NCBI GenBank assembly: GCA_018287875.1 | Contig: JAGVVL010000009.1 | Span: 2,976,001 to 3,040,000, forward strand | Length of the DNA: 64,000 nt | Direction: 5' to 3' | Origin: Nigrospora sphaerica | Taxonomy: Eukaryota > Ascomycota > Sordariomycetes > Amphisphaeriales > Apiosporaceae | In this document: piece by piece, positions 33,707-44,202 of the stretch | Position numbering within the stretch: position 1 is the first letter of the stretch | How the letters are laid out: each line of letters begins with the position of its first letter | The notes under the pieces: generated by a model | What the model was told of the DNA's origin: nothing | The model's database searches: none | Seen by the model: only the letters and a program-made list of their open reading frames with translations | Translations under genes and position numbers: made by a program

Positions 33707-35803
33707 TCACTTGCTCGCCGCAATCGCTTCCGACATGCCCTTGAGCATCTCGTACAGGGCCCAGGCTCCGGGGTCGGGGAGCTCTTGGCCCTGGGCCTCG
33801 GCAACGTACGTGGCCCGGCCGAAGCGGGCCTTGAGGTAGCGCGTCGCCTCGGCCTTGTCGTGCGCCACGGCCACGGCGGCGGCGAAGTCGCCGGTGGCGG
33901 CAAAGGCCTCGGAGAAGGGCAGCAGCACGTCCATGACGGTGCGGTCGCCTTCGCGCGCCGGTGTGTGCGTCTTGAGCGCTTCCACCGCGCGCGCCAGCGC
34001 CGGCGCGTACGTCGCGGCGGCGGCGCCCGGCGGCGCCCCCGGGCCCGGCGCCAGCTCCTTGAGCGCCGACGTGAAGGCCGACAACAGGATGCCGAATATG
34101 GCGCCCAGAGTGCCGCCCATGTCGTCGACCGTCTCGATGAGCGCCAGGAGAAACTCCATCAGGGAGCCTCGCTTGGCCAGGCCGCCGTCGAGTCTCTTGA
34201 TGATGGCTGGCGCGCCATTGTCAGCTTGCAGTTACTGACTCTCTCGTGGGCGGATATGCTGGCCTGACTCACCTTCGCTTACGCCCTGCACGGCTTCACC
34301 GCAGTCTCCGTCGCCCATGACCATGTCCCACTTCGTCAAGAAAGGCTCGGCCGCAATGGCAGCTTTGCAACCCGAGCGGACGGCAGCATCCAACAGGCCG
34401 GGATCGACTACCGGGTGTCAGCAAGGCGGCCAGCCCAAGGCTTCTGAGTCGGGAACGTACCTTTGATATCAGAATCTTCCGAGAAAGCTGTCTTCTGGCT
34501 CTCCAGCTCGGTTCGCGCCGCTGTCGCCCCGTTCTTCGTGGCGGCCGAGATGACGGGCGTGTTGGGCCACCAAGGAGCAGCTGTCCGGGCGTCCAGAAGA
34601 TGCAGGAGCTCCGTCACCTCGATAGAAGCCTCCCGGGCGGCAAACGAGAGATTGCATAGTGATATCGAAAACCCGGGGGCGTTGAGCGATGTCTCGAGAG
34701 CACCCGTCAAGATCCTTGCCGGCTTGATACCCCATTTCGAGTCTGCCCAGCATTATTAGCAGCAAAACAACAGAGTGTTTGCGTGGCATCAGGAGCTCTC
34801 TCACCTAGTTGGAGGATGGTCTCATCAGTCAAAGCCCCCAGCTCCAGATTGGACAGGCCGCCGTAGTTGTTCACAACGAGGGCAACCGAATCGCCGTCGT
34901 TAAAATTGACAAAAGCCCTTTCGGGGTCGTTGGGATCGCAGAGGAGCTTGAGACAGTGACCAATCAGGTCCTCGACAGGCGGGAAGGGCGACAACCTTTG
35001 GGCGCCCTAGGGGAAAAGCCTTGTCAGCTGAGAGCGAGCGGAACGTCGGAATGGACACATGGTGAGCACTTACCGGCTCGTTGTGGATGCCGGCACCCAC
35101 AACACATACGTCGTGGGGGAGCGTCTCGTTCTTCTGTCGCCCCGGGACGTGGCAGTGATCCAGTGCCGACCCGATGGACACGACGGCTGCGTTCACGGCC
35201 CGGCCCAGGGCCATGCATTTTTCGAACGAGTATTTTCTCGCCGCTGCAGCGCCCACGATCTTCATGGCTGCGGATGAGTCAGCGCCAGCGGCCTCTGCCA
35301 GAGGAGGGTATATACCTACGGATCACATGGCCAGGCATGCCTCTGCGCCCGACGGCGCTGGATTTACTCCGTCCAATGGATACGTCGTCGGTCAGGGGGA
35401 TCACGGCAATATTCTTGCACAACCCTTCGGCCTTGGCGCGCTCTGCGGCCAGTCCAAAGTGCAGCTTGTCGCCCGTGTAGTTCGTAATCATCAGTATGGT
35501 GCCCTCGGTGGACGGGACCGCCCTGATGGCGGCCATGACCTGCTTGGTGCTGGGCGATGCGAAGATATCACCACATGCAGCCGCCGACAGTGCCCCCTCG
35601 CCGACGAAGCCGGACCAGCCCGGCTCGTGTCCCGAGCCGCCGCCACTGATGATGGACACGGCACTGGTGTCATTGTGCGGGCAGTATAACACCCGCTCCG
35701 ACTCGATCAAGCCCAGCCCAGGGTTGGCTGCTACCAGCGCCCTCAGGTACCGGGGCACGAGCGTGTTGGCCGCCGTCTCGGGGAAAAAGTGCTTGTCTGA
35801 CAT
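33707..35803 (-). CDS. Dihydroxyacetone kinase family protein (glycerone or erythrulose kinase)
   Basis: Six exons (35803-35320, 35267-35074, 35006-34805, 34742-34461, 34407-34273, 34206-33707; introns 52-67 bp) encode 598 residues. The DhaK domain contains GGGSGHEPGWSGFVGEG and, near residue 199, the LDHCHVPG segment that bears the His which binds the keto substrate covalently. GAGIHNEP and DSVALVVNNYGG follow. The DhaL ATP-binding domain carries MVMGDGDCGEAVQG and DMGGTLGAIFG. ATP-dependent kinases of this family phosphorylate dihydroxyacetone, and some relatives act on erythrulose. The gene is divergent from an RpiB-family isomerase across 728 bp, and that pairing points toward tetrulose or other ketose phosphate chemistry rather than simple glycerol use. 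Substrate is not readable from sequence. Confidence 0.93.
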
Positions 35804-36531
35804 GGCTGCGTCGATGCAGAGAGGAGAGAAAACAGCCCGTCGGTCTCTCTATACGTATACCCCAAGACTGAGCTTCCCGCGTCGGCGGGGTTCTATGCAA
35901 CTTATCCGGAGGACTTCGTGGCTCCGCCATGGATCGACCGGCCCTTGCGCACCGGCAAAAGTCGTTTCGGAGCATGGCGCGCCGCTAACGCAGGGTATTC
36001 CTTCGAAGAATTCCGCCATGGGAGTGGCAGTCTGGATCCGATGTGAAAATGCCGCCCCCATCTTGGGAGACGATGGTCCGAACCGACCCAGTGCAACATG
36101 GCTGCCCAGCATCGTTCGAGGGGTAATGCGGCTAGTGCCGTATTGGGTAATACCGCCCCAACTCGCCCCCGTCTCGCGGGCCCTCTGGCACCAAGTGCGG
36201 AGTATAGGGCCGGTGCTCCCGTGCGGGGAGGCGGAACCGAGACCATCGTGTAAGTGAGTCTTTGCGACTAGGAACCGGCTGAACAGGGGTACTCCTCAGG
36301 CTACGCGGAGAGGACCCCCGACCCCAAAGCCAGACGGCTTCTCAAAGCGAGGTCAGCAAGCACATTGGCGAGGGGTCGGCATTCGTATATTGCGCATAGG
36401 TAGCTCTCACCCCCGCCGCGGCGAGGAAGAGTGCGCGCATATCCATAGTTTCGCATCCTTTGGATTTATCGTTTTCTCTTTTCCGGCACTCCCCATCACA
36501 CATCGCAAGCTGCATCTTGCTCGTTCATCCC
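35804..36531. promoter_or_regulatory. Shared divergent promoter of the kinase and isomerase genes
   Basis: The two start codons face apart across 728 bp. Within it lies a dyad at 35907-35926, CGGAG, ten bases, then CTCCG. Inverted CGG half-sites like this are the usual target form of Zn2Cys6 regulators. A second CGGAG is near 36196. A Zn2Cys6 regulator gene begins 3.4 kb away, so the element may be its target; this is inference. Confidence 0.5.
35907..35926. promoter_or_regulatory. Candidate Zn2Cys6 binding dyad (CGGAG-N10-CTCCG)
   Basis: This is a perfect 5-bp inverted repeat in the divergent promoter, roughly 104 bp before the kinase start. Such a dyad could also arise by chance in a GC-rich intergenic region. 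Confidence 0.35.
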
Positions 36532-37080
36532 ATGGCTGCCGCTCCCAAGTTACGCATTGTTGTCGGCGGCGACGACGCTGGTTTCGACTACAAAGCGGCA
36601 ATCTCCAAGGACCTCGCCGCCGACCCTCGAGTGGAAGCCGTCGTCGATGTCGGCCCTGGATCGGCAGCTGACAAGACCCCCTACCCTCAGTATGCCATTG
36701 CCGCGGCCGAGATGGTGGCGCACGGCGAGGCCGACAGAGCCCTGCTCATCTGTGGGACTGGCCTGGGCGTCGCCATCAGTGCCAACAAGGTGCCCGGAAT
36801 ACGGGCCGTGACGGCGCACGACAGCTTCAGCGTCGAGAGAGCCATCCTCAGCAACGATGCTCAGGTTCTTTGCCTGGGCCAGCGTGTGATTGGACTGGAG
36901 CTGGCGCGGCGCCTCGTGAAAGAGTGGCTCGGTTATACCTTTGACCCGGTAAGTCGAAAGCCCACTCCTGGCTATCGCTCTGCTGTGGCCCTTGCTAAGA
37001 CCGTCTTCACCCAGGCATCGGCCTCTGCAGCCAAGGTTGAAGCGATAAATACATACGAGAACCGAGCCGTGAAAGCCTGA
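36532..37080 (+). CDS. RpiB/LacAB-family sugar-phosphate isomerase
   Basis: A single exon encodes 182 residues. The family interconverts aldose and ketose phosphates: ribose-5-phosphate isomerase B, galactose-6-phosphate isomerase and erythrulose-4-phosphate isomerases. The fold is visible as [13 protein letters not shown] at the N-terminus, [20 protein letters not shown] with the catalytic Cys at residue 74, and [18 protein letters not shown]. The motif that in E. coli RpiB is Asp-His here reads Asp14-Asp15, so the residue near the phosphate site differs. This suggests a substrate other than ribose 5-phosphate. It is divergent from the DAK-family kinase; in bacteria and in Yarrowia such kinase-isomerase pairs handle erythritol or threitol. 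The ATG at 36532 begins the homologous region. Confidence 0.92.
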   Translation: MAAAPKLRIVVGGDDAGFDYKAAISKDLAADPRVEAVVDVGPGSAADKTPYPQYAIAAAEMVAHGEADRALLICGTGLGVAISANKVPGIRAVTAHDSFSVERAILSNDAQVLCLGQRVIGLELARRLVKEWLGYTFDPVSRKPTPGYRSAVALAKTVFTQASASAAKVEAINTYENRAVKA

Positions 37081-37328
37081 GACGGCATATCCAACGAAAC
37101 CGTTTCTTGAGCGATACAAACAGGCACGTTAATGGAATCATGCCGGAGCGCTCCACAATCCAGGCAGTGGGGAGGCATCCGACACCCCCACATTGGTATT
37201 CGCTGTATTGGCCGAAGTGCTCCTCCCATATCTGGGCCTCTGCTCGAATGGGGAGTTTCTTCAAATAGTCTGCAGTCCTTAGGTATGGGAGTATGCACCT
37301 ACACTTGACTGAATCAAGCCGTGCAAGC

Positions 37329-39935
37329 TCATCCTAGTTTGGCCCATTCGGCTCTGAGGTCGTCTCTTAAAGGAGCCATCGGCCAACCGGTTCTTGCCTC
37401 ACAGGCGTCGATAAGAGATATAATAGTATCTCTCTGTGTCTCTTGGTGTACACAGAGACCGGCTACATTTTCCAAAGTCAGCCAGACAGCCTTGGACGGT
37501 ACGTGTGGATGACGCTCTAGACATACCACCGAAGAGGCATTGGGCGGATATAATTTGACAACCTTCGTCCTACGCGGAAGATGTGTCAGCAATATTCCCG
37601 CTGCGAGGACCAAAACGCCGCGAGTTGCCGCTCAACCCAGCTCGCGCCCAATCTACCCACTTTGAGTTCCATCGCTATGCCGCAGATGGTAGCCACGGCT
37701 TCCGAAAGTGTTCGCTGGGTTTTCACATAGCCGTCGAAGCCGGCGGCGGCGGGCCGGTGCAGTGTAATCAGGATGCGAGCGAAGCTGTAGACCTGCATGG
37801 CTACCGCAAACTGGGGAGGATGTATCCAAAGCGGCTGCCAGATGCTCGACGCATTCGCAATAGTAGGCAAAGGTTGGAACTTGGGGCCTAAAAAGGTTTT
37901 CCAGCGATCCAGCATAGCCATGAGCATCTCGCCGTGGTGTGCCCTTTTGGCCGCCGTCTCCGTCGTCGGCAGCGGGTCGACTTTGGCGCAGTAGTTCACC
38001 GATTGCGACAGCAGATAGACGGCCCGGTCTGCCAGTTCGTCCTGGTTCAGTTCGTGGTAGTCCTTCACCGGCCGCCAAAAACTGAAGCATCGCCTGCGCT
38101 CACGGAAGGCGGCCCAGATGTCTTGCCTCAACCACGCCCACCAGACGGATTGGCGCAGTCCGCCCGAGCCCCCGTTGACATCTTGGCCTCGCTGGATCCA
38201 AAAAACGCTGTGCCACCAAATCAGTAAAACAAGGCTCTCGGTGAGGGGTGTCCAGATCGCCGGCCGGGAATAGTACTCACCCCTTTAGATGCCGCTTCCA
38301 GTTGCTGTCGGATGCGTCGAGCATTTCGTAAGTCGATATCACCAGCGCCGTTGCGAGGAGTTCCTCGGAGTGTGCGTATGTATTGTACTGAAGTGCGTTT
38401 TGCACAAAGTGTAGGGTCTCGTAATAATACTGGACCGCCTCGTTAGAGTCGGCGGCCGACGACGAACCCCGGTTCGTCTGCACTACAGCGTTATATCTCG
38501 CGGACAAGGCCAATATGGCTTTCATGAGCCCCAGGTTTCGTAGCTACGCGGACTCAGTAACCGCTCGGCACTCATTCCGGGGGCGGAGGGGGTAGGTCAG
38601 GCTTACGGCTAACCTCACGGCATACGTGCCAAAGTGCTTAAATGGGTCGAACAGATCCAGCTGGTTGGGCGTTAGTCTCGAGACACTAGAAAAGAGCGAC
38701 GACTTGGCGGGACATACCCATAGCGAGGCCTTCTCCGCGAAAAATCTGAATAGTACTATTTCACTATTCTTTAACACAATGTCCTGCTCGACCTGCCAGG
38801 CATGTTTCTCGGACGCTGCCGCGGCAGCCGAGTCCGGGTTCAACAGGGCGTTGATGCCCGACGAGCCCGTCGCCCCCAGGTTGCGAGGTTCATCCAGGGC
38901 TGGGTTTGACACCGAGTCCTCGGGTGCCGGGCTAGGGGCCAGGGAAAACCCGCCGGGATCAGCCTGGGCAGCGTCTGTGGCGAGAAGATCCAGCCACCTG
39001 GTCGTCGCCAGGTCGGCCGTCAGGAGTTCCGAGGCGACCGTGTCGGGCGAATACGCATAGTTATATGGGTCGGTCAAGGGGACGGCGCCGGGCTGGAGGC
39101 CGTCCCTCGACGATTGATACCGGGCCTGCGGGCTGACGACGGCCGGGAAGGCCGGGCCGGAAGAGACGATGGGCCTCGCTACATCGGCGGCTGCCTGGCT
39201 GCCGTTCCTATCAGTCAAAATGGTCGCCACCGAGGAACTGCTCGCGGCGAGTCGAGTCAAGGGAGATGGCACGGTTGCCTCGGATCCCTTGCGCGACAAG
39301 TCGGAACCAGGCTGAACCTTATTGGTGAGCTCAGTCGGGGATTGGAGCTCGCCGTCGATCCCGTAGACGCAGTCTCTGTTGGAAATGGAACACGGTCCGC
39401 AGACAGGCGCTGCGGGCAATGGTCAGCCCTCGGCACGACTCGACGCAACGAACAGTGCGCAACCAAGGGTAGGGGAAGAGGCTCGGCCCGTCAGTAGCCA
39501 CAAGTGCTATCGGCAGTGGACGTCATGGACCAGCCAAACACGCACTCACGGCGATCGGGTGAAGGCGGAACAGGCGGGCGCACACGCAGCTGCCCAGGAT
39601 TCCCACACGACCATGTACTCCGTTGGCTTACCCACCCCGGCGCGCAGGCGAGGATGGATTCGAGGACAACAAGAGCTTGCCCCTGGGAGACGACATGTAT
39701 AGCACCAACATACCTTGCTCGTCACATTTTTTGTGCCTGCTTCTGCACGTCAAGCTTTGCGGGGGTCAGCAGAGGCGGCGAGGACGAGGGGCGCCAGGCA
39801 AAGGAGTCGCGACACGTACCAGCCCGTCTTGGTTCGCAAGCCGCGACTACGCGACTTTCGTATCCTCTTCTTGGGAGGCCCATCGGCGGCCACAACTGTG
39901 GGGTTGGGACGGGTCAATGACCCCGTCCGGTCCAT
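37329..39935 (-). CDS. Zn2Cys6 fungal transcription factor of the catabolic cluster
   Basis: Six exons (39935-39820, 39754-39714, 39409-38607, 38543-38281, 38207-37661, 37490-37329) encode 643 residues. The binuclear zinc cluster is spread over three exons: TGCLTCRSRHKKCDEQAPVC then GPCSISNRDCVYG. Spacing is C-x2-C-x6-C-x6-C-x2-C-x6-C, with a basic lead-in (PPKKRIRKSRSRGLR). A disordered linker follows, then the fungal regulatory middle region (NSEIVLFRFFAEKASLW; LMKAILALSARYNA; WKRHLKG), ending with IDACEARTGWPM. Introns 2 (304 bp) and 5 (170 bp) are unusually long, yet all joins keep frame and all six cysteines are present, so it looks functional. It diverges from the aldolase gene across 955 bp and is the likely local regulator. 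Confidence 0.88.
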
Positions 39936-40890
39936 GTCGGAATCCGGCGAGGGTCAACAGCCGTGGCCACGGGAGTGCAAGGGCTGGGCGCGCAGAGAGA
40001 GGGCGCGAGAGATATGAACTCCCAAGTCGCGCGGCTCGAGGCAGGGCGAGATGGGCCGACAGGAGCGTGGAGAGCGTGGAGAAGGAGGCATTGGAGGGGG
40101 GGGGGTCGAGGGCCTGGCAAACAGCCCTGGCCGGCGCTGGTGCTGGTGCTGGCGCTGGAAGCGACCAGGCAACCCGGCCCATCTGGCAAATCTGGGGGTT
40201 CCGACAAACAGTCTCCATTTTCCCTTTTGCCCCGGGGGGAGGGGCAGGGGAGAGGCCCACAGCAGGCGATTGGCGTCTCCATAATGTCATTCCCAGAACG
40301 CACAAGTTCGCGGCGTTGATGTTTGAGGTTGCCTTCTGGGAAACAACCCCCCTCCCCGAGACGCGTCCACCCTCTCCACCTGGGCGGTTTTCGCCCGTCT
40401 CCAAACCTACGTAGTGCGTAGTATTAGTACGGCGTGCGGGGGATCATCAACCCCGCCATTTCCGTCCCACGCACTTGCACCTTTCATTTTGGGGTACGGG
40501 GGAGGGGCAATACCAGCACCAACGCGGCTTCGCAACGGGACGAGGGTCAATGAACCGACCACATGGGCAAGCGGCCGCAGGAACTTGGTATGGCGGCTCC
40601 GGGCAAGAATACGATCGCATCGTAACGCGACAGGGGCTGTCTCCTAGGTACAGCCCGGCTGGCCAGTCGAGTATCTCTCTTTCTCTCCCTCTAGCGACCT
40701 CGTATCTATCACACCGTGACGAGAACTCCCCAAAGCATAGTGCTTGTGCTCATATTGACCTCTTCCTCCTCCTCCTCCTCCTCCTTAACTGAATCCGAAT
40801 ACCTCTTCTCCCGCGCGTCAACACCGAAGCAACATCTCTCTGGTTCGAAACAAGCTTTCGCAGTCCTCTCAAACCGGTGCCAAAATCAAC
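39936..40890. promoter_or_regulatory. Shared divergent promoter of the Zn2Cys6 regulator and aldolase
   Basis: The region is 955 bp between head-to-head genes. It contains a G10 tract (40096-40105), CTCCTAGGTAC near 40643 and a TCC microsatellite just upstream of the aldolase leader (about 40764-40782). A CTCCG half-site lies near 40595. Long ORFs here (for example 39623-40414) look random. Confidence 0.45.
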
Positions 40891-41805
40891 ATGGAGTGGA
40901 AGAAGGACAACAAGACCTACCAGATTCTCTCGGCGGCGGAGAAGGGTGGCTATGGAGTCGTGGCCCCGATAGCGTAATTACCGAGTCCTGAGCGCCGTGC
41001 GCCGACGTTCGCTAATTCATACGCCAGCTATAATATCGAATGCATTCTTGCTTTCATCCGGGCAGCGGAAGCAAAACGGGCCCCCTTGATCCTTCAAGTG
41101 TTCCCCTGGGCCATCACCTACAGCAACGGCCTCCTCATCCATGCCGCCGCCAAGGCCGCCCAGGACGCCTCTGTCCCCGTCGCCATTCACCTCGACCACG
41201 CCCAGGACGAGAAGCTCATCCGGCACGCAGCCGCCCACCTGCCGTTCGACTCCATCATGGTCGACATGTCGCACCACGACATGCCCGAGAACCTGGCCAA
41301 GACGCGTGAGCTGGTCGCCTTCTGCAACGAGCACCGCATCACCACCGAGGCCGAGCCCGGCCGCATCGAAGGCGGCGAGGACGGCATCGCCGACACGGCC
41401 GACCTGGAGGGTGCCCTGACGACCGAGGACCAGGTCGAAGACTTCATCGCCACCGGCATCGACTTCCTAGCCCCGGCCTTCGGCAACGTACACGGCGAGT
41501 ACGGGGCGCGCGGGCCCGTTCTCGAGCACAGCCGGTTGGACATGATCCGAGAGAAGGCCAACGGCCGCGTGAGAATCGTACTACACGGCACCAACGATTT
41601 CCCCGAGGACGTCATGAAAAAGTGCATCGCTGGCGGCTGCACCAAGATCAACGTGAACAAGCTAGTCCTGGACGATTACCTGGCCTTTCTCAAAGCCAAG
41701 GCGCCGACCACCAGCTTGACGACACTGATGGAGGACGGCACCAAGGAGATCCAAAAACTGATGGAGTGGCAAATGGATGTGACGGGTAGCGCAGGCAAGG
41801 CTTAG
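40891..41805 (+). CDS. Class II (zinc) ketose-bisphosphate aldolase family protein
   Basis: Exons 40891-40973 and 41028-41805 flank a 54-bp intron and encode 286 residues. The family splits or joins ketose phosphates, giving dihydroxyacetone phosphate plus an aldehyde (FbaA, GatY/KbaY relatives). Zinc-binding and catalytic segments are visible: AIHLDHAQDEK, IMVDMSHHDMPENL, TTEAEPGRIEGGEDG, FGNVHGEYG, and IVLHGTNDFPED followed by GCTKINVNK. The usual LHGGSG reads LHGTND and the usual DGSH reads DMSH, so substrate preference probably differs from glycolytic fructose-bisphosphate aldolase. At 286 residues it is shorter than the yeast glycolytic enzyme and nearer to GatY/KbaY size. Its place beside the regulator fits cleavage of a ketose 1-phosphate or bisphosphate. 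Confidence 0.9.
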
Positions 41806-42341
41806 ACCATGTAAGATACCTCAACACCTCCGAGTTTAGGTCGAAGGGTGAAAGGGGGAATCCAAACCACCTTGGTCCAATCGTCGATTGTGGTTGCACT
41901 CCGGAATCGAACTGTTTCGATTCCCCCCCAGGTTGAATGTCAACAAGATATTTGTGACTTGGGCGGATACTATGTGGTGAAAAAGGAATGGGATCTTAAC
42001 ACGTTGGTTGTAAAATATCCAAAGTCGGTCGATGGCCCATCGGCGTCACGTACGAGACAGAGTCCAGAGTCTAACCGGTGGGTACGTATTAGGCAGTGCG
42101 ACAACTAGACCACGAATAGCCTCGCAGGCCACAGTTGGGGCAGTTACGACGACGGCATGGACTACTTGGGTATTGTCTTGCTACCCGGAAGGATTGTGGC
42201 CAACAAGCGTTGGTGGTGAACCATGTCCATGCAATCATGTTAATCCGTACGATATCGTCTGGTGCCAAACATCTGTAGTTCATTATATGGAAGCTCTTGG
42301 TTTAGGGTTCGCTTTCCCAGCATCCCGGGACCGCCTCTCCG
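41806..42341. other. Intergenic region, no gene seen
   Basis: This is the 3' region of the aldolase gene and of the convergent SDR pseudogene. It is slightly AT-richer than its surroundings. No coding potential or tRNA fold was found. Confidence 0.55.
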
Positions 42342-43230
42342 TTACCAAGCGCCAACAATTCCGGCGATGGGAATATCCATGCCAGTGGTGTACGTTGCCG
42401 TGTCAGAGAGCAGGTACACATAGGCACCGCCGAGCTCCTGGGGCAGGGCCAACCTTGGCATGCCCCCCGTACTATTTCATATTAGTGTCCCAGTCGGGCC
42501 TGGTCCCAACGTAGTACGTCAGGGCCGTCTTGACGAAACCCGGCGAGATGGAGTTGACGCGGATGCTGTACTGCGCCCATTCCATAGCCAGCGTGAGCGT
42601 CATGTTGGGGATGGCGGCCTCGGTGCCGCCCGGTTCGGCCGGTACGACGTCACTGAGGCCGTGACGACGATGGAGCCCCTGATCCTGAGCTCGATGAAGT
42701 TGCGGGCGGCGGCCGCGGCGCAGATCCACGAGCCGTCGATGTTGAGCTTGTACAGCTGCTCAAACTGCTCCGTGGTGAAGTCGAGCGCCGGTTGGTGCTT
42801 GGTCGCGCCCGCGTTGGCGATCATGCCGTCGAACCGGCCGGTCTTGGCCGCCACGCTGTCGATGGCCTTCTTGACCGACTCCTCGCTCGTCACGTCGGTG
42901 TGGATATACTCGAACCGGCCGGGGTACCGCTTTTCCAAGGCGGCGAAGCCATCGCCCAGCGGGGCTGATGTCGAGAGAAAATCCACAGCCGGCCGAGTTG
43001 GCCAAGCACACCTCGGCGAGACCCAGGCCGATTCCCTGGTTTGCCCCGGTAACTGCGGACCCGGCATTGGCAAGCGCCAACGTCGCAGGCGGATTCGGGG
43101 AAAACACCGACTCGTGACGACCTTGTCTTTTAGTGTTATTGCCAGTTGTGACCGGCTTGGGGCATTGTACTAGGTAGTTGTCGGCAACAGGGACGGCACC
43201 GCCAGCGGGCCCTTCGGCGCTGCGAGACAT
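42342..43230 (-). pseudogene. Pseudogene of an SDR polyol dehydrogenase (arabinitol/sorbose type)
   Basis: Reading on the minus strand from the ATG at 43230, three frames together spell a classical short-chain dehydrogenase. They run from an N-terminus with VTGANQGIGLGLAEV (coenzyme loop), through MIANAGATKHQPALDF (NAG motif), GSIVVTASVTSY (catalytic Ser), MEWAQYSIRVNSISPGF, to a C-terminus ending IVGAW. At least four lesions break it: an extra G around 42954-42960; a deletion near 42620-42630 that shifts frame and removes the catalytic Tyr-x-x-x-Lys segment; an in-frame TAG at 42472-42474; and an extra G in the run at 42463-42468. None can be removed by a GT-AG intron. The relatives oxidise polyols such as arabinitol or mannitol to ketoses. 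The gene is therefore inactive here. Confidence 0.85.
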
Positions 43231-44202
43231 TGCAAGCGAGGCGTATAGGAGTAGGGGGCTTCGTAGGAAGTGACGAGGATCCCAGAGACGAAAGGCGTGT
43301 GGTCGCGGGCCAACTACTTCATCGCCTATACAGCGGGCCTGCGCCTGCAATGTATATACCTTCACACCAGAGTGTTGGGTATAGCTACGGATACAGCAGA
43401 AGTCACACCAGGAAGCATCGGCTCGTTGTTGAGAAGAAACGCGATCGCGCTCGAGGGGAAATGCTTTCCCAGCTACTGTCCATATGGCCCCTCGATCATC
43501 ATTGTCCTCAAGGCGCTGTCCGCGCCGACGTCAGTTGTTGGAGACTGTCTCCGCTTCATCTCAGAAACAAACGGATGAGGAAGACAAAGGCCTCGTCTCG
43601 CGGGCCAAGCTGGGATTCCACCAGCTACATCGTAAGTGGCTACTGTATAAGTACAAGTGGGTGACTAAGTTGACCCTCCCCGTTGCTTATCTACTTAGCC
43701 ATATCGGGATATCGATGGAACCGTCTGACTCGCCGTAACGCGGAGCCCCGGCCTTTGCGCGGGTCTGTCCAAAATGCGGAGTGACAAGAGCAAGCCGGGT
43801 CGTCCCTACGCGCCCCAGCCCTGGCGACGGGCTGTCACAAACACAAGGGAGACCCGGTCAACGACTGTCTCCATTCCCTTTTCGCGTCCGGGGAAGCGGT
43901 TGTTGCATTGTGGTCCCTTTTGGCCCTCCCAGCCTGCTCTGTCGCTCGTATACTTCTGTCTTCAAAGTTGCGAAACTGATTTCTCAGGGATGCGGCATTG
44001 TTTGACGGCGAGCGGACTGTCGTATATACCAAGGCCTTTTTTTTACTGGGTGTACTCGTGCTGTGTGTCGTGCTCAAAGCGCCCACTCCGGTTCTGAGAG
44101 CCTGAGTCGACAAGAAAAAGGAGGCGAAGCCGCTCTCTCTTACCCGCCGCTCACTTGTTGGAACCTCCTGAACCCTCCTTCGCCCCCCTTTATCCCGCCA
44201 TC
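43231..44202. promoter_or_regulatory. Divergent region between SDR pseudogene and MFS gene
   Basis: The region is 972 bp. TATATA at 44023 lies 180 bp before the MFS start. CGGAG/CTCCG pentamers occur near 43742, 43778 and 44089, the same half-site found as a dyad in the kinase-isomerase promoter. Pentamers this short recur by chance, so only experiment can tell whether they matter. Confidence 0.4.

Noticed and set aside
38544..39419. The Zn2Cys6 regulator first seemed to lack the first half of its zinc cluster.
   Set aside because: Two upstream exons (39935-39820 and 39754-39714) supply the missing C-x2-C-x6-C and join in frame, so the regulator is complete.
39623..40414. 263-codon ORF between the regulator and the aldolase.
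   Set aside because: It runs across two regulator exons on the other strand and then GC-rich promoter sequence; composition looks random.
41895..41945. GTTCGATTCC on the minus strand near 41905, resembling a tRNA T arm.
   Set aside because: The flanking five bases cannot pair to form a T stem, and no acceptor stem is present.
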